64,000 nt of DNA, taken from positions 248,001 to 312,000 of the forward strand of contig NZ_SJSA01000002.1 in assembly GCF_004766125.1 (NCBI RefSeq), given 5' to 3'. The notes below the pieces were generated by a model. The model did no database searches. It worked only from the letters and a program-made list of their open reading frames with translations, and was not told the origin of the DNA. Below are positions 35,298 through 43,775 of the stretch, one piece after another. A program made the position numbers and the translations under genes. This stretch comes from Duncaniella freteri (lineage in GTDB: Bacteria > Bacteroidota > Bacteroidia > Bacteroidales > Muribaculaceae). Within the stretch, counting starts at the first letter, position 1, and each line of letters starts with the position of its first letter.

Positions 35298-35368
35298 AGG
35301 TTCCTAGCAGATTCGAACTGCTGTAAACGGTTTTGCAGACCGGTGCCTAACCACTCGGCCAAGGAACC
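35298..35368 (-). tRNA. tRNA-Cys (GCA)
   Basis: Acceptor arms GGTTCCT and AGGAACC pair fully. The anticodon loop CTGCAAA gives GCA, and the T arm contains CAGTTCGAATCTG. The outermost anticodon-stem pair is a mismatch (C with T), a small deviation. It has its own promoter and terminator. CCA is not encoded. Confidence 0.93.
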
Positions 35369-35392
35369 ATAGGCTTTTTGGTTTTTGCACTG

Positions 35393-35424
35393 CAAAGGTA
35401 AGACCTTTTTTTGAATTATACAAA
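35393..35424 (-). promoter_or_regulatory. tRNA-Cys promoter
   Basis: On the minus strand TTTG at 35424-35421 and TACCTTTG at 35400-35393 are 20 bases apart, 24 bases before the tRNA. Confidence 0.8.
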
Positions 35425-35565
35425 TGTCAAAGGTGCTTTTTATATAAAAAGTTAAATTAAAAAAGTTGAGATTATTTCTTGATAATAGTTGTCGGTTGTG
35501 TATCAATTATATATAGAAGGAGTCGTTCAGTGCGACAGGATTCCATGATTATGGGGTTATAAAGA

Positions 35566-35613
35566 TAGGAGGCTGTATCATGTACCGTAGTCCGGCTTTT
35601 TGACACAGCCTCG
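35566..35613. repeat. Imperfect inverted repeat, possible insertion-sequence remnant
   Basis: GAGGCTGTATCA and, inverted, GAGGCTGTGTCAAAAAG lie about 20 bases apart. The second has the look of the GAGGCTGTGTCAAAA ends of several Bacteroidetes insertion sequences. The stretch between 35425 and 35626 holds no gene; this is its only structured part. Confidence 0.45.
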
Positions 35614-35626
35614 CTATTAGGATTTA

Positions 35627-36495
35627 GAAACTGTTTAAAATTAGAATTGAAAAAATGTTATAGGGCATAACAAACCCTCAGCCAAAGTGTTGAAGGAGAA
35701 AAACATTGTTCACATGCATAGAATCAATCTCTATCAGACACTTTTGACCGAGGGTCAATGGTCTTATATAAACAAAGTATTCTTCGAAAATGATTGTCGC
35801 AAACGTAAAAATTCACTACGGAGCCTATTCGAAGCGGTATTATACCTACTGGTCACAGGATGTCAGTGGAGGATGCTTCCGCACGATTATCCCAAGTGGC
35901 AACTGGTGTACTATTACTTCCGAAAGTGGTCCAAAGAAGGTAGAATCGAACATTTGCTCAACAAACTTGTACGAAAGGTGAGGAAGAAACGAAATCAATC
36001 AGAAAGTCCCTCTGTAGGAGCATTGGACGCACAAAGCGTTAAATGGGGCAACCGTAAGAGTGACAATGGATTTGACGCAAACAAGAAAGTCAAGGGCATC
36101 AAACGTAACATAGTGGTTGACCGCAATGGCTTTATTCTTGCCCGGACAGTATGCAGTGCATCGGTTCATGATTCCCATCAGGCTCACCCATTGTGTAATG
36201 CAGCAGACAGAGAGTGGGAACGGCTTGAAAAGGTTCTTGTTGACCGGGGTTACCGAGGGGAGATTGCTAAAGATATTGAAAAAGATTTTGCAATCAGCCT
36301 TGAGGTTTCCAATACTCCAAACGGGACTAAGGGATTCATACCGAAACCTCTCAGATGGGTGGTCGAGAGAACTTTCTCATGGCTTGACTGGTTCCGTCGC
36401 CTTTCACGCAATTATGAAGAATCAACCGAGGTCGCTGAAGAAATGATTGATTTGGCTGCCATAAAAATTTTATTGAATCAAATTTAAACAGTTTC
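35627..36495 (+). mobile_element. IS5-family insertion sequence
   Basis: The 869-base element is bounded by GAAACTGTTTAAAATT (35627-35642) and its inverted copy AAATTTAAACAGTTTC (36480-36495), which differ at one position. TTA flanks both ends (35624-35626 and 36496-36498), a likely 3-base target duplication. It encodes one intact transposase. It inserted 14 bases past the stop of the DUF362 gene and breaks no visible gene. Confidence 0.85.
35687..36487 (+). CDS. IS5-family transposase
   Basis: The 266-residue protein has the N-terminal DUF4096-type DNA-binding region (SLRSLFEAVLYLLVTGCQWR, MLPHDYPKWQLVYYYFRKW) and a DDE domain: VGALDAQSVKWGNR (first Asp), VLVDRGYRGEIAKDI (second Asp) and RWVVERTFSWLDWFRRLSRN (Glu). 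The first Met may be too early; MHRINLYQTL ten codons on is an alternative. It seems intact and may be active. Confidence 0.92.
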   Translation: MLKEKNIVHMHRINLYQTLLTEGQWSYINKVFFENDCRKRKNSLRSLFEAVLYLLVTGCQWRMLPHDYPKWQLVYYYFRKWSKEGRIEHLLNKLVRKVRKKRNQSESPSVGALDAQSVKWGNRKSDNGFDANKKVKGIKRNIVVDRNGFILARTVCSASVHDSHQAHPLCNAADREWERLEKVLVDRGYRGEIAKDIEKDFAISLEVSNTPNGTKGFIPKPLRWVVERTFSWLDWFRRLSRNYEESTEVAEEMIDLAAIKILLNQI

Positions 36496-36509
36496 TTAGA
36501 GAAACATTA

Positions 36510-37514
36510 TCATTTTAACTCTACAAGATTATATTTCTGAGATCCGATACCGAGAAGTTCGGCGGCATCAAGGATGAGAGGTCCATGCATCTTGTTCATT
36601 CGTTCAATGAGATGGGCTTTCCCAGGATCATCGGAGTTGAGCACCATGTCTACACAAGCGCGGTCAAGAGCCACTGGATCAAGGGATGCGAGGATACCAA
36701 GGTCCTTCATTTCCGGAGCAGCAGGATTGCCGTTACAGTCACAGTCGATGGAGAGATTGTTGGCAACATTGATATATATCATCTTATCCTTGCCTATATG
36801 ATCGATCACACCCTTGCAGGCATCAGCCATTGACTCAAGGAAGGCATCCTGTTCGGCTACGCAACTCCATATGCTATCGGCATTCTGGGTCTTTCCTGCG
36901 CTATGGATGTATGCCTTTCCGTTGGATGAAGCGATACCAATGGAGATATTTTTTAATGCTCCTCCGAATCCACCCATCTGATGTCCCTTGAAGTGGGATA
37001 GCACAGCTATAAAATCGTAGTTTAGGAAATTCTTGCCTACGATGTCCTTATTAAGATATTTACCTCCCTCCACAGGGATATCAACTTCACCTTCGCCATC
37101 CATTATATCTACTCCGGCAAGATCGACATATCCGTGTTCTTTTGCAGTCTGATAATGCTTTTCGGTGGTGTTTCGGTTGCCTGCATAGGCTGTGTTGCAC
37201 TCAATGAAATTACCGCCTATGGCTCTCACGAAGTCGGATATCAAGGCTGTGTCAAGTTGGTTTGACTTTTTTGATTCACCTGTTGAGATCTTTATGCCCA
37301 CTTTTCCTTGCGGTTTGCGACCGAGTGCTTCATAAATTTTCACCATGTTCTCAGGTGTGATATCCTTGATGTAGTAAACTGTGGCAATCTCGTTTGCGGA
37401 TGTGGTGTCGGTGTTTGTGGCTGATGTTTCAGCATTGGCTTTTGCGCCGCTGCATGAGGCTGTAAGCGATGCTAAAGCAGCTCCAAAAGCAAGAGCTAAG
37501 ATTGTTTTTTTCAT
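36510..37514 (-). CDS. DUF362-domain lipoprotein
   Basis: The 334-residue protein has a lipoprotein signal peptide (MKKTILALAFGAALASLTAS, then Cys21), so the ATG at 37514 is chosen over 37538. The DUF362 domain includes VGIKISTGESKKSNQLD, FIAVLSHFKGHQMGGFGGAL and DLGILASLDPVALDRACVDM. Members often carry an extra ferredoxin domain; none is present here, only a short CDCNGNPAAPEMK segment. Function is unknown. It ends just beside the IS5 element. Confidence 0.83.
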   Translation of the reverse strand: MKKTILALAFGAALASLTASCSGAKANAETSATNTDTTSANEIATVYYIKDITPENMVKIYEALGRKPQGKVGIKISTGESKKSNQLDTALISDFVRAIGGNFIECNTAYAGNRNTTEKHYQTAKEHGYVDLAGVDIMDGEGEVDIPVEGGKYLNKDIVGKNFLNYDFIAVLSHFKGHQMGGFGGALKNISIGIASSNGKAYIHSAGKTQNADSIWSCVAEQDAFLESMADACKGVIDHIGKDKMIYINVANNLSIDCDCNGNPAAPEMKDLGILASLDPVALDRACVDMVLNSDDPGKAHLIERMNKMHGPLILDAAELLGIGSQKYNLVELK

Positions 37515-37613
37515 TGCTTGTAAGTGATTATGTTTCAATTCGCGAAGTTACCCATTTTTGCGTAAATATAATGTATAAAAATAACAGAAATAATAACCAA
37601 AATCAATAGTGCA

Positions 37614-37645
37614 TTTGATAATGCGCATTAAAAACATTAATTTTG
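37614..37645 (+). promoter_or_regulatory. GH28 gene promoter
   Basis: TTTG at 37614-37617 and TAATTTTG at 37638-37645 are 20 bases apart. The leader to the chosen ATG at 37715 is about 65 bases, and an upstream in-frame start at 37643 falls in the -7 element and is excluded. Confidence 0.75.
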
Positions 37646-37714
37646 TTCCTGTATTTGGTGGGCACAGGATGCCTCCGATCGGTATTAAAAGACATTCAAA
37701 ACCTTAGATTTATA

Positions 37715-39064
37715 ATGAAATCCATAGACAAGAAAATTTGGTTGATACTGGTGTTGCTGTTTATGATCAGTGGGAATGCGGCAGTGGCTCAGTCAATTCC
37801 CTCTGATATAGAAGCGGTGGTAGCCCCATTTGATATGCCTAAGTTATCAAGACCTGTTATCCCTGACCGGACATTGAGTATTGTAAAAACAGGTGCCAGG
37901 CAGGAGGTGCTATCAACCGAGCATATACAGAAAGCCATTGACCGGTTGTCGCAGAAAGGTGGCGGCACTGTTGTAATCCCTGAAGGCAAATGGCTTACAG
38001 GGCGTATTGTGCTTCGTAGTAATATTTGTCTGAGGCTTGAGAAGGGTGCGGAATTGCATTTCAGCGGTGATATAAAGGATTATCTTCCTGTAGTGTTGTC
38101 GCGCAATGAAGGGATTGACGTTTATTCACTTGGAGCAATGATATATGCCGCTGATGCAGAGAATATAGCTATTACAGGAGAAGGCAAGCTGGTAGGTCCT
38201 GATTATGATTGCGAGATATGTCAGCGTCAGGAGGGAGGAATCAGTGAAGATGTAGGGAAAACACCGGTTGAACAGCGCATTTATGATGGCGGCAATGGTG
38301 CTAAGGTGTTCCTGCCAGTGTTCTTCGGGCCGATGAATAGTAGGAATATACTTGTTGAAGGGGTTACGTTTGAACATTCTATATTTTGGAATATTGTTCC
38401 GACTTATTGTGAGAACATAATAATACGTGGAGTGACGGTCAACAGTTTCGGCAGAGGCAGGACTGACGGCATAGATATAGACTCGTCAGCGAATGCCCTC
38501 ATAGAGTATACCACTCTCGATTGTGGAGATGATTGCTTCACACTTAAGTCAGGGCGTGGAATCGACGGTGTAAAGCGAGCGCGCCCGACAGAGAATGTGG
38601 TAATACGCTATTGTGTTGTCAGACGTGGAGTCGGAGGTGTCACTATGGGTACCGAGACTGCCGCCGGTATCAGGAACGTGTATATGCATGATTGTGTCAT
38701 GGAAAATCCTTCATTCCCATTCTATGTGAAGACTCGTCGGCCTCGTGGTGGCGGTGCTGAGAATGTGCTTGTTGAGAGGGTAGTGGTTGAGAAAAGCCGT
38801 AAGACTGTATTTAAGTTCGATATGCTCGGGTCGGTGGAATGGATAGGTGAACTTGCCGAGAGATTCCCAGCCCGAACTGTCGGGGTGCTGACACCAAAGT
38901 TTGGGAACATGACATTCAAAGATATTATAATAAAAGAATGTCCGGCACTGATAAATGCTAAAGGACTCCCCGAACAACCGATCGAAGGTCTGGTTTTTGA
39001 AAACATTCAGTCCCCGAACATGCAGATGCAATTGCAGGATGTCGGAACACTTGTGTTTAAATGA
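37715..39064 (+). CDS. Glycoside hydrolase family 28 (polygalacturonase-like), secreted
   Basis: The 449-residue protein has a signal peptide (LILVLLFMISGNAAVAQ) and a right-handed parallel beta-helix of the GH28 family, which hydrolyses galacturonan or rhamnogalacturonan. The two acidic motifs are present: GRTDGIDIDSSAN and CGDDCFTLKSG. The usual GHGG motif with the catalytic histidine reads VRRGVGGVTMGTE, so the His is replaced. No SusC/D pair or other pectin gene is adjacent, so it is not part of a visible utilisation locus. Confidence 0.85.
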   Translation: MKSIDKKIWLILVLLFMISGNAAVAQSIPSDIEAVVAPFDMPKLSRPVIPDRTLSIVKTGARQEVLSTEHIQKAIDRLSQKGGGTVVIPEGKWLTGRIVLRSNICLRLEKGAELHFSGDIKDYLPVVLSRNEGIDVYSLGAMIYAADAENIAITGEGKLVGPDYDCEICQRQEGGISEDVGKTPVEQRIYDGGNGAKVFLPVFFGPMNSRNILVEGVTFEHSIFWNIVPTYCENIIIRGVTVNSFGRGRTDGIDIDSSANALIEYTTLDCGDDCFTLKSGRGIDGVKRARPTENVVIRYCVVRRGVGGVTMGTETAAGIRNVYMHDCVMENPSFPFYVKTRRPRGGGAENVLVERVVVEKSRKTVFKFDMLGSVEWIGELAERFPARTVGVLTPKFGNMTFKDIIIKECPALINAKGLPEQPIEGLVFENIQSPNMQMQLQDVGTLVFK

Positions 39065-39111
39065 TATAAGAGTATTTGTTAAAGTTTTTTTGTGAAAAAT
39101 ATGCGAATCTG

Positions 39112-39142
39112 TTGGCGGTTTATGGCATAATGACTAACTTTG
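39112..39142 (+). promoter_or_regulatory. dapF promoter
   Basis: TTG at 39112-39114 and TAACTTTG at 39135-39142 are 20 bases apart, about 45 bases before the dapF start. Confidence 0.75.
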
Positions 39143-39182
39143 TCGCGGATATGGACCAAACATCCATCCTAAACGGCATTAA

Positions 39183-40094
39183 TTGGACAAAATGATAACA
39201 ACTGCCAAAGAGAAAAATGTGAATAATTTCACAAAAGGACCGGCTGAGGAGATAAGATTCACCAAAATGCATGGCATAGGCAACGACTACATATATATTG
39301 ACTGTATGGAGTCAATGCCTGACCGCCTCCCGGAGTTGGCGCGGGAGATGAGCGACCGCCACATGGGAGTAGGGGGAGACGGAATAGTCCTGATCTGCCC
39401 TTCGGAAATCGCGGATTTCCGAATGAGGATGTTCAATAGCGATGGCTCCGAAGCCCGTATGTGTGGCAATGCCTCCCGATGTATAGCCAAGTATGTTCAT
39501 GACCACAATCTTTCACACAATAACCCTATAAACCTTGAAACCCTCTCGGGTATCAAGGTTTTGTCACTTAATATGGCAGGTGACAACGTGAAATCTGTGA
39601 CAGTCGATATGGGAGAGCCATCCTTGAATAAGGATGATATACCGGTTGTTAACGATGATGGGGAGAGATGCATGATTGAAAAGAGTGTTGTGACTCCGTA
39701 TGGAGAATATAATGTCACGGCTGTGTCAATGGGAAATCCTCATGGGGTGATCTTTGTCGATAATCTTGAAGATATTCCGTTTGAAAATCTGGGACCATAT
39801 ATGGAAAATCATCCCATATGGCGTGACAGAGCAAATATAGAATTCGCTCAAGTGCTTTCATCGGGAGTGATAAAGATGAGAGTGTGGGAACGAGGGACAG
39901 GTGAGACGCTTGCATGTGGGACCGGCGCCTGTGCTACATTGGTTGCATCTGCGATAACTGGTCGTACCGGACGTATGGCAACACTCAAACTCCGTGGTGG
40001 AGACCTGGATATAGAGTGGATGGCCGATGGGCATGTTATGATGACCGGTGCTGCTACCGAAGTATTTCAAGGTGTATATCGCAGGCAATGTTGA
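39183..40094 (+). CDS. dapF: Diaminopimelate epimerase
   Basis: The 303-residue enzyme turns LL- into meso-diaminopimelate for peptidoglycan and lysine. Both active-site cysteines are present: RMCGNASRCIAKYVHD and LACGTGACATLVAS. The family N-terminus TKMHGIGNDYIYID starts near residue 28, so the first 20 or so residues are an extension; a start at 39192 (MITTAKEKN) is also possible. It precedes dapL by 63 bases, and both act in the same pathway. Confidence 0.95.
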   Translation: MDKMITTAKEKNVNNFTKGPAEEIRFTKMHGIGNDYIYIDCMESMPDRLPELAREMSDRHMGVGGDGIVLICPSEIADFRMRMFNSDGSEARMCGNASRCIAKYVHDHNLSHNNPINLETLSGIKVLSLNMAGDNVKSVTVDMGEPSLNKDDIPVVNDDGERCMIEKSVVTPYGEYNVTAVSMGNPHGVIFVDNLEDIPFENLGPYMENHPIWRDRANIEFAQVLSSGVIKMRVWERGTGETLACGTGACATLVASAITGRTGRMATLKLRGGDLDIEWMADGHVMMTGAATEVFQGVYRRQC

Positions 40095-40157
40095 TTGTGA
40101 GGAGACCGGATTATGTCAGGCTTTAATACAAGTATTATCTAATATTCTAAAAATAAT

Positions 40158-41390
40158 ATGGTCAGGATTAATGATAATTTTATCAAATTGCCGTCCTCCT
40201 ATCTGTTCAGTGAGGTAGCTCGTAAAGTAAAGGTTTTTATGGAGGCTCATCCTGAAGCCGAGGTGATACGCATGGGCATCGGAGATGTGACACGTCCGCT
40301 GTGTCCTATAGTTACCGATGCTCTTCACAAGGCAGTGGACGATGAGTCTCGTGCACAATCGTTCCATGGTTATGGTCCTGAGCAGGGATATGAATTCCTC
40401 ATATCCAGAATTGTCGAGTGTGATTACCGCCGTCGTGGCATAGATATCGCGAATGACGAGATTTTCATAAGCGATGGAGCCAAGAGCGACACCGGAAATA
40501 TAGGTGACATACTTTCCACTGCCAACCGTGTTGCAGTGACCGATCCGGTATATCCGGTGTATATAGATACCAATGTCATGGCTGGGAGAGCTGGCTCGCT
40601 TATGTCCGACGGACGATGGAGTGAGATAGAATACCTCCCATGTACTGCAGAGAATGGCTTCTCACCTGACCTTCCATCAGAAGAGCCTGATATGATATAT
40701 TTATGCTATCCTAATAATCCGACAGGAACCACTCTTACGCGTGGCGAACTGGCAAAATGGGTGAGGTATTGCAGGGAAAAAGGTGCATTATTGCTATTTG
40801 ATGCAGCCTATGAAGCATTTATACGAGAGGATGATGTGCCACACTCTATCTATGAGATTGAGGGAGCAAAGGATGTCGCTATAGAGTTCAGAAGTTTCTC
40901 AAAGACAGCTGGATTTACCGGTATTCGTCTGGGCTATACTGTTGTTCCCAAGACTCTTTTGGGATATGGGGCTGATGGAGAGAAAGTGTCATTGAATCAA
41001 TTGTGGCGACGCCGACAGACCACCAAGTTTAACGGAGCAAGCTATCTGACCCAGCGTGGAGCAGAAGCTCTTTATAGCGAGGATGGGCAGCGTCAGTTAC
41101 GTGAGACAATAGATTATTATCTCGGGAATGCCGATATAATGCGGAAGAGCCTCCTTGATGCAGGATATGAATGTGTAGGAGGTGTTAATTCCCCATATAT
41201 ATGGATCAGAACTCCAGAGGGAATGACATCTTGGGAGTTTTTCGATTATCTGCTTGAGGAGTTCCACATAGTTGGCACTCCTGGAAGCGGATTCGGACCG
41301 TCAGGTGAGGGATATTTCCGGCTCACTGCGTTTAATACCCGAGAGAATACCATTAAAGCAATGGCTCGCCTTATGGAGTCAAACAAATAG
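40158..41390 (+). CDS. dapL: LL-diaminopimelate aminotransferase
   Basis: The 410-residue PLP enzyme converts tetrahydrodipicolinate straight to LL-diaminopimelate, the short DapL route used in Bacteroidetes. The opening [20 protein letters not shown] is typical, and [33 protein letters not shown] and [15 protein letters not shown] (with the PLP lysine) are present. Together with dapF it completes the last two steps to meso-DAP. Confidence 0.95.
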   Translation: MVRINDNFIKLPSSYLFSEVARKVKVFMEAHPEAEVIRMGIGDVTRPLCPIVTDALHKAVDDESRAQSFHGYGPEQGYEFLISRIVECDYRRRGIDIANDEIFISDGAKSDTGNIGDILSTANRVAVTDPVYPVYIDTNVMAGRAGSLMSDGRWSEIEYLPCTAENGFSPDLPSEEPDMIYLCYPNNPTGTTLTRGELAKWVRYCREKGALLLFDAAYEAFIREDDVPHSIYEIEGAKDVAIEFRSFSKTAGFTGIRLGYTVVPKTLLGYGADGEKVSLNQLWRRRQTTKFNGASYLTQRGAEALYSEDGQRQLRETIDYYLGNADIMRKSLLDAGYECVGGVNSPYIWIRTPEGMTSWEFFDYLLEEFHIVGTPGSGFGPSGEGYFRLTAFNTRENTIKAMARLMESNK

Positions 41391-41432
41391 AAAACAAATC
41401 ATTATCATATATAAACAAAAACTTACGTCTTT

Positions 41433-43622
41433 ATGTCAAGTTTAAGATTCAAAGTCGTTGAGGAGGCATCCAATCGCAAGCCGGTTACTGTGGAAATTCC
41501 TAAGGAGCGTCCGCAGGAGTACTACGCCAGCAAGGTTTTCAATAGGAAAAAGATGTTTGAGTATCTTCCGATTGAGACTTACAAAGCGTTGATTTATGCC
41601 ATAGACAACAAGGAGCCATTGTCGCGCAGCTTGGCTGACAGTGTTGCGGCAGGTATGAAGCAGTGGGCTATTGACAATGGTGTACGCCATTACACCCATT
41701 GGTTTCAGCCTTTGACTGAGACTACGGCTGAGAAGCACGATAGTTTCGTTGAGCATGACGGAAAAGGGGGCATGGTAGAGAAATTCTCCGGAAAACTGCT
41801 CGTACAGCAGGAGCCTGATGCGTCAAGTTTCCCAAATGGTGGTATACGCAACACGTTTGAGGCACGAGGTTATTCGGCATGGGATATATCCTCGCCTGCT
41901 TTTATCATTGACAATACATTGTGTATCCCCACCATCTTTATATCTTATACAGGAGAATCGCTTGACTACAAGACCCCATTGTTGCGAGCCCTGTCGGCTG
42001 TGGATAAAGCAGGAACAGCCGTGGCTCGTTATTTTGATCAGGATGTACAACATGTGATCTCAAATCTCGGTTGGGAACAGGAGTATTTTCTTGTGGATGA
42101 GGCTCTCTATACGGCACGTCCGGATCTTGTGCTCACCGGGCGCACTCTGATGGGGCATGAGTCGGCTAAGAATCAACAGCTTGAGGACCATTATTTCGGA
42201 GCAATCCCCAGGAGGGTAGAGGCATTTATGCTCGATCTTGAAATAGAGGCTCACAAACTCGGCATACCTTGTAAGACACGCCACAACGAGGTTGCTCCCA
42301 ATCAGTTCGAACTTGCCCCGATATTCGAGGAGACAAATCTTGCCAATGACCACAATATGCTTCTTATGTCGGTGATGAATGAGGTGGCGCGGCGTCATAA
42401 TTTCCGGGTGCTTCTGCATGAGAAACCGTTTGCGGGAATCAACGGTTCCGGCAAGCATAACAACTGGAGTCTTGGCACTGATACAGGTACACTTCTTTTT
42501 GCTCCAGGCAAGACCCCTATTGAAAATCTTCAATTTATAACCTTTGTGGCAAATGTTATGGCAGCAGTGCATCGCCATAACGGTCTTCTGAAGGCGTCCA
42601 TAATGTCGGCTACCAATTGCCATCGCCTTGGTGCCAATGAGGCTCCACCTGCAATCATCTCGATATTCACGGGGACACAGCTTGCCGAGGTGCTCAACAA
42701 GATTAAGAATTCCGATAAGGATGAACTTATCGAGCTTTCAGGTAAAGATGAGATTAATCTCGGCGTAGCGCAGATTCCTGAACTGATGATTGACAATACT
42801 GACCGTAATCGTACATCGCCATTTGCATTTACCGGTAACCGTTTTGAGTTTCGTGCTGTAGGGTCAAGTGCCAATTGTGCCTCAGCTATGATTGCACTTA
42901 ATGCTGCTATGGCTGAGCAGCTTACCGACTTTAAATCGAAAGTTGATTCTCGTCTTGAAGCAGGTGAGGAGCTACAGCATGCCCTTCTTGCCGAAATCAA
43001 GAGTCTGCTTCTGTACTCCGAACCGATTCATTTCGACGGCAATGGATATTCCGATGAGTGGAAAGAGGAAGCGTCCAGGCGAGGTCTCGACTGTGAGACC
43101 AATCCGGCGTTGATATTTGACGCATATCTGCGTCCGTCGTCAGTGGAGATGTTCAGTAAGACCGGTGTGATGACTCATGTTGAGCTTGAGGCCCGCAATG
43201 AGGTCAAATGGGAGATGTATACTAAGAAAGTTCAGATAGAGGCTCGTGTGCTCGGTGACATTGCTATCAACCATATAGTGCCAGTGGCAACACGATATCT
43301 CTCAATCCTTCTTGACAATATGGTGAAGATACGTGATCTTTTCCCAGGCAATAAAGGGGTTGAGCTTTCATCGCAGGATGCAGTGACAGTAGAGAAGATT
43401 ATGGGGCATTGCTCTGTGATAAAGGAGGAAGTAGCTAAGATGGTAAATTCCCGCAAGGATGCTAACCGGATTGAAAATGAGAGAGAAAAGGCTATAGCTT
43501 ATTCTCTTCATGTAGCTCCGTGCCTTGAGACTATCCGTTATCATATCGATAAGCTTGAACTATTGGTCGACAATGAGATGTGGCCATTGCCCAAGTATCG
43601 AGAGCTCTTGTTTATACGATAA
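41433..43622 (+). CDS. glnN: Glutamine synthetase, type III
   Basis: The 729-residue enzyme makes glutamine from glutamate and ammonia. The size and motifs are those of GSIII: FSGKLLVQQEPDASSFPNGG and KTRHNEVAPNQFELAPIFEE in the first half, then FAGINGSGKHNNWSLGTD and FAFTGNRFEFRAVGSSANC. GSIII is the main form in Bacteroidetes. It is 42 bases after dapL and ends at a strong terminator. No PII or ammonium transporter gene is adjacent. Confidence 0.96.
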   Translation: MSSLRFKVVEEASNRKPVTVEIPKERPQEYYASKVFNRKKMFEYLPIETYKALIYAIDNKEPLSRSLADSVAAGMKQWAIDNGVRHYTHWFQPLTETTAEKHDSFVEHDGKGGMVEKFSGKLLVQQEPDASSFPNGGIRNTFEARGYSAWDISSPAFIIDNTLCIPTIFISYTGESLDYKTPLLRALSAVDKAGTAVARYFDQDVQHVISNLGWEQEYFLVDEALYTARPDLVLTGRTLMGHESAKNQQLEDHYFGAIPRRVEAFMLDLEIEAHKLGIPCKTRHNEVAPNQFELAPIFEETNLANDHNMLLMSVMNEVARRHNFRVLLHEKPFAGINGSGKHNNWSLGTDTGTLLFAPGKTPIENLQFITFVANVMAAVHRHNGLLKASIMSATNCHRLGANEAPPAIISIFTGTQLAEVLNKIKNSDKDELIELSGKDEINLGVAQIPELMIDNTDRNRTSPFAFTGNRFEFRAVGSSANCASAMIALNAAMAEQLTDFKSKVDSRLEAGEELQHALLAEIKSLLLYSEPIHFDGNGYSDEWKEEASRRGLDCETNPALIFDAYLRPSSVEMFSKTGVMTHVELEARNEVKWEMYTKKVQIEARVLGDIAINHIVPVATRYLSILLDNMVKIRDLFPGNKGVELSSQDAVTVEKIMGHCSVIKEEVAKMVNSRKDANRIENEREKAIAYSLHVAPCLETIRYHIDKLELLVDNEMWPLPKYRELLFIR

Positions 43623-43651
43623 TTCTTTTTTCTGAAAATATAGAAAATTAG

Positions 43652-43710
43652 GACAAAAGCATCAAAATGGGCTGTATTCAACGGTTTCATTTGATGCTTT
43701 TGTCTTTTTT
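43652..43710 (+). terminator. glnN terminator
   Basis: GACAAAAGCATCAAAATG pairs with CATTTGATGCTTTTGTC in a 17-base stem with one bulged base, then TTTTTT. It is 30 bases after the glnN stop. Confidence 0.88.
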
Positions 43711-43763
43711 GTGTTCTGCATTTTTAGAGATCGACTTTATTTTCATTTATGGAGGATTTTTAC

Positions 43764-43771
43764 TAAATTTG
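43764..43771 (+). promoter_or_regulatory. -7 element of priA, predicting a leaderless transcript
   Basis: TAAATTTG ends 4 bases before the priA ATG at 43776. The -33 region is a weak TTT match. If used, transcription would start at or next to the start codon. Confidence 0.5.
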
Positions 43772-43775
43772 GGGT

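Noticed and set aside
37538..37560. Possible promoter TAACTTCG before the DUF362 gene
   Set aside because: One base differs from TAnnTTTG and no TTG lies 20 bases upstream.
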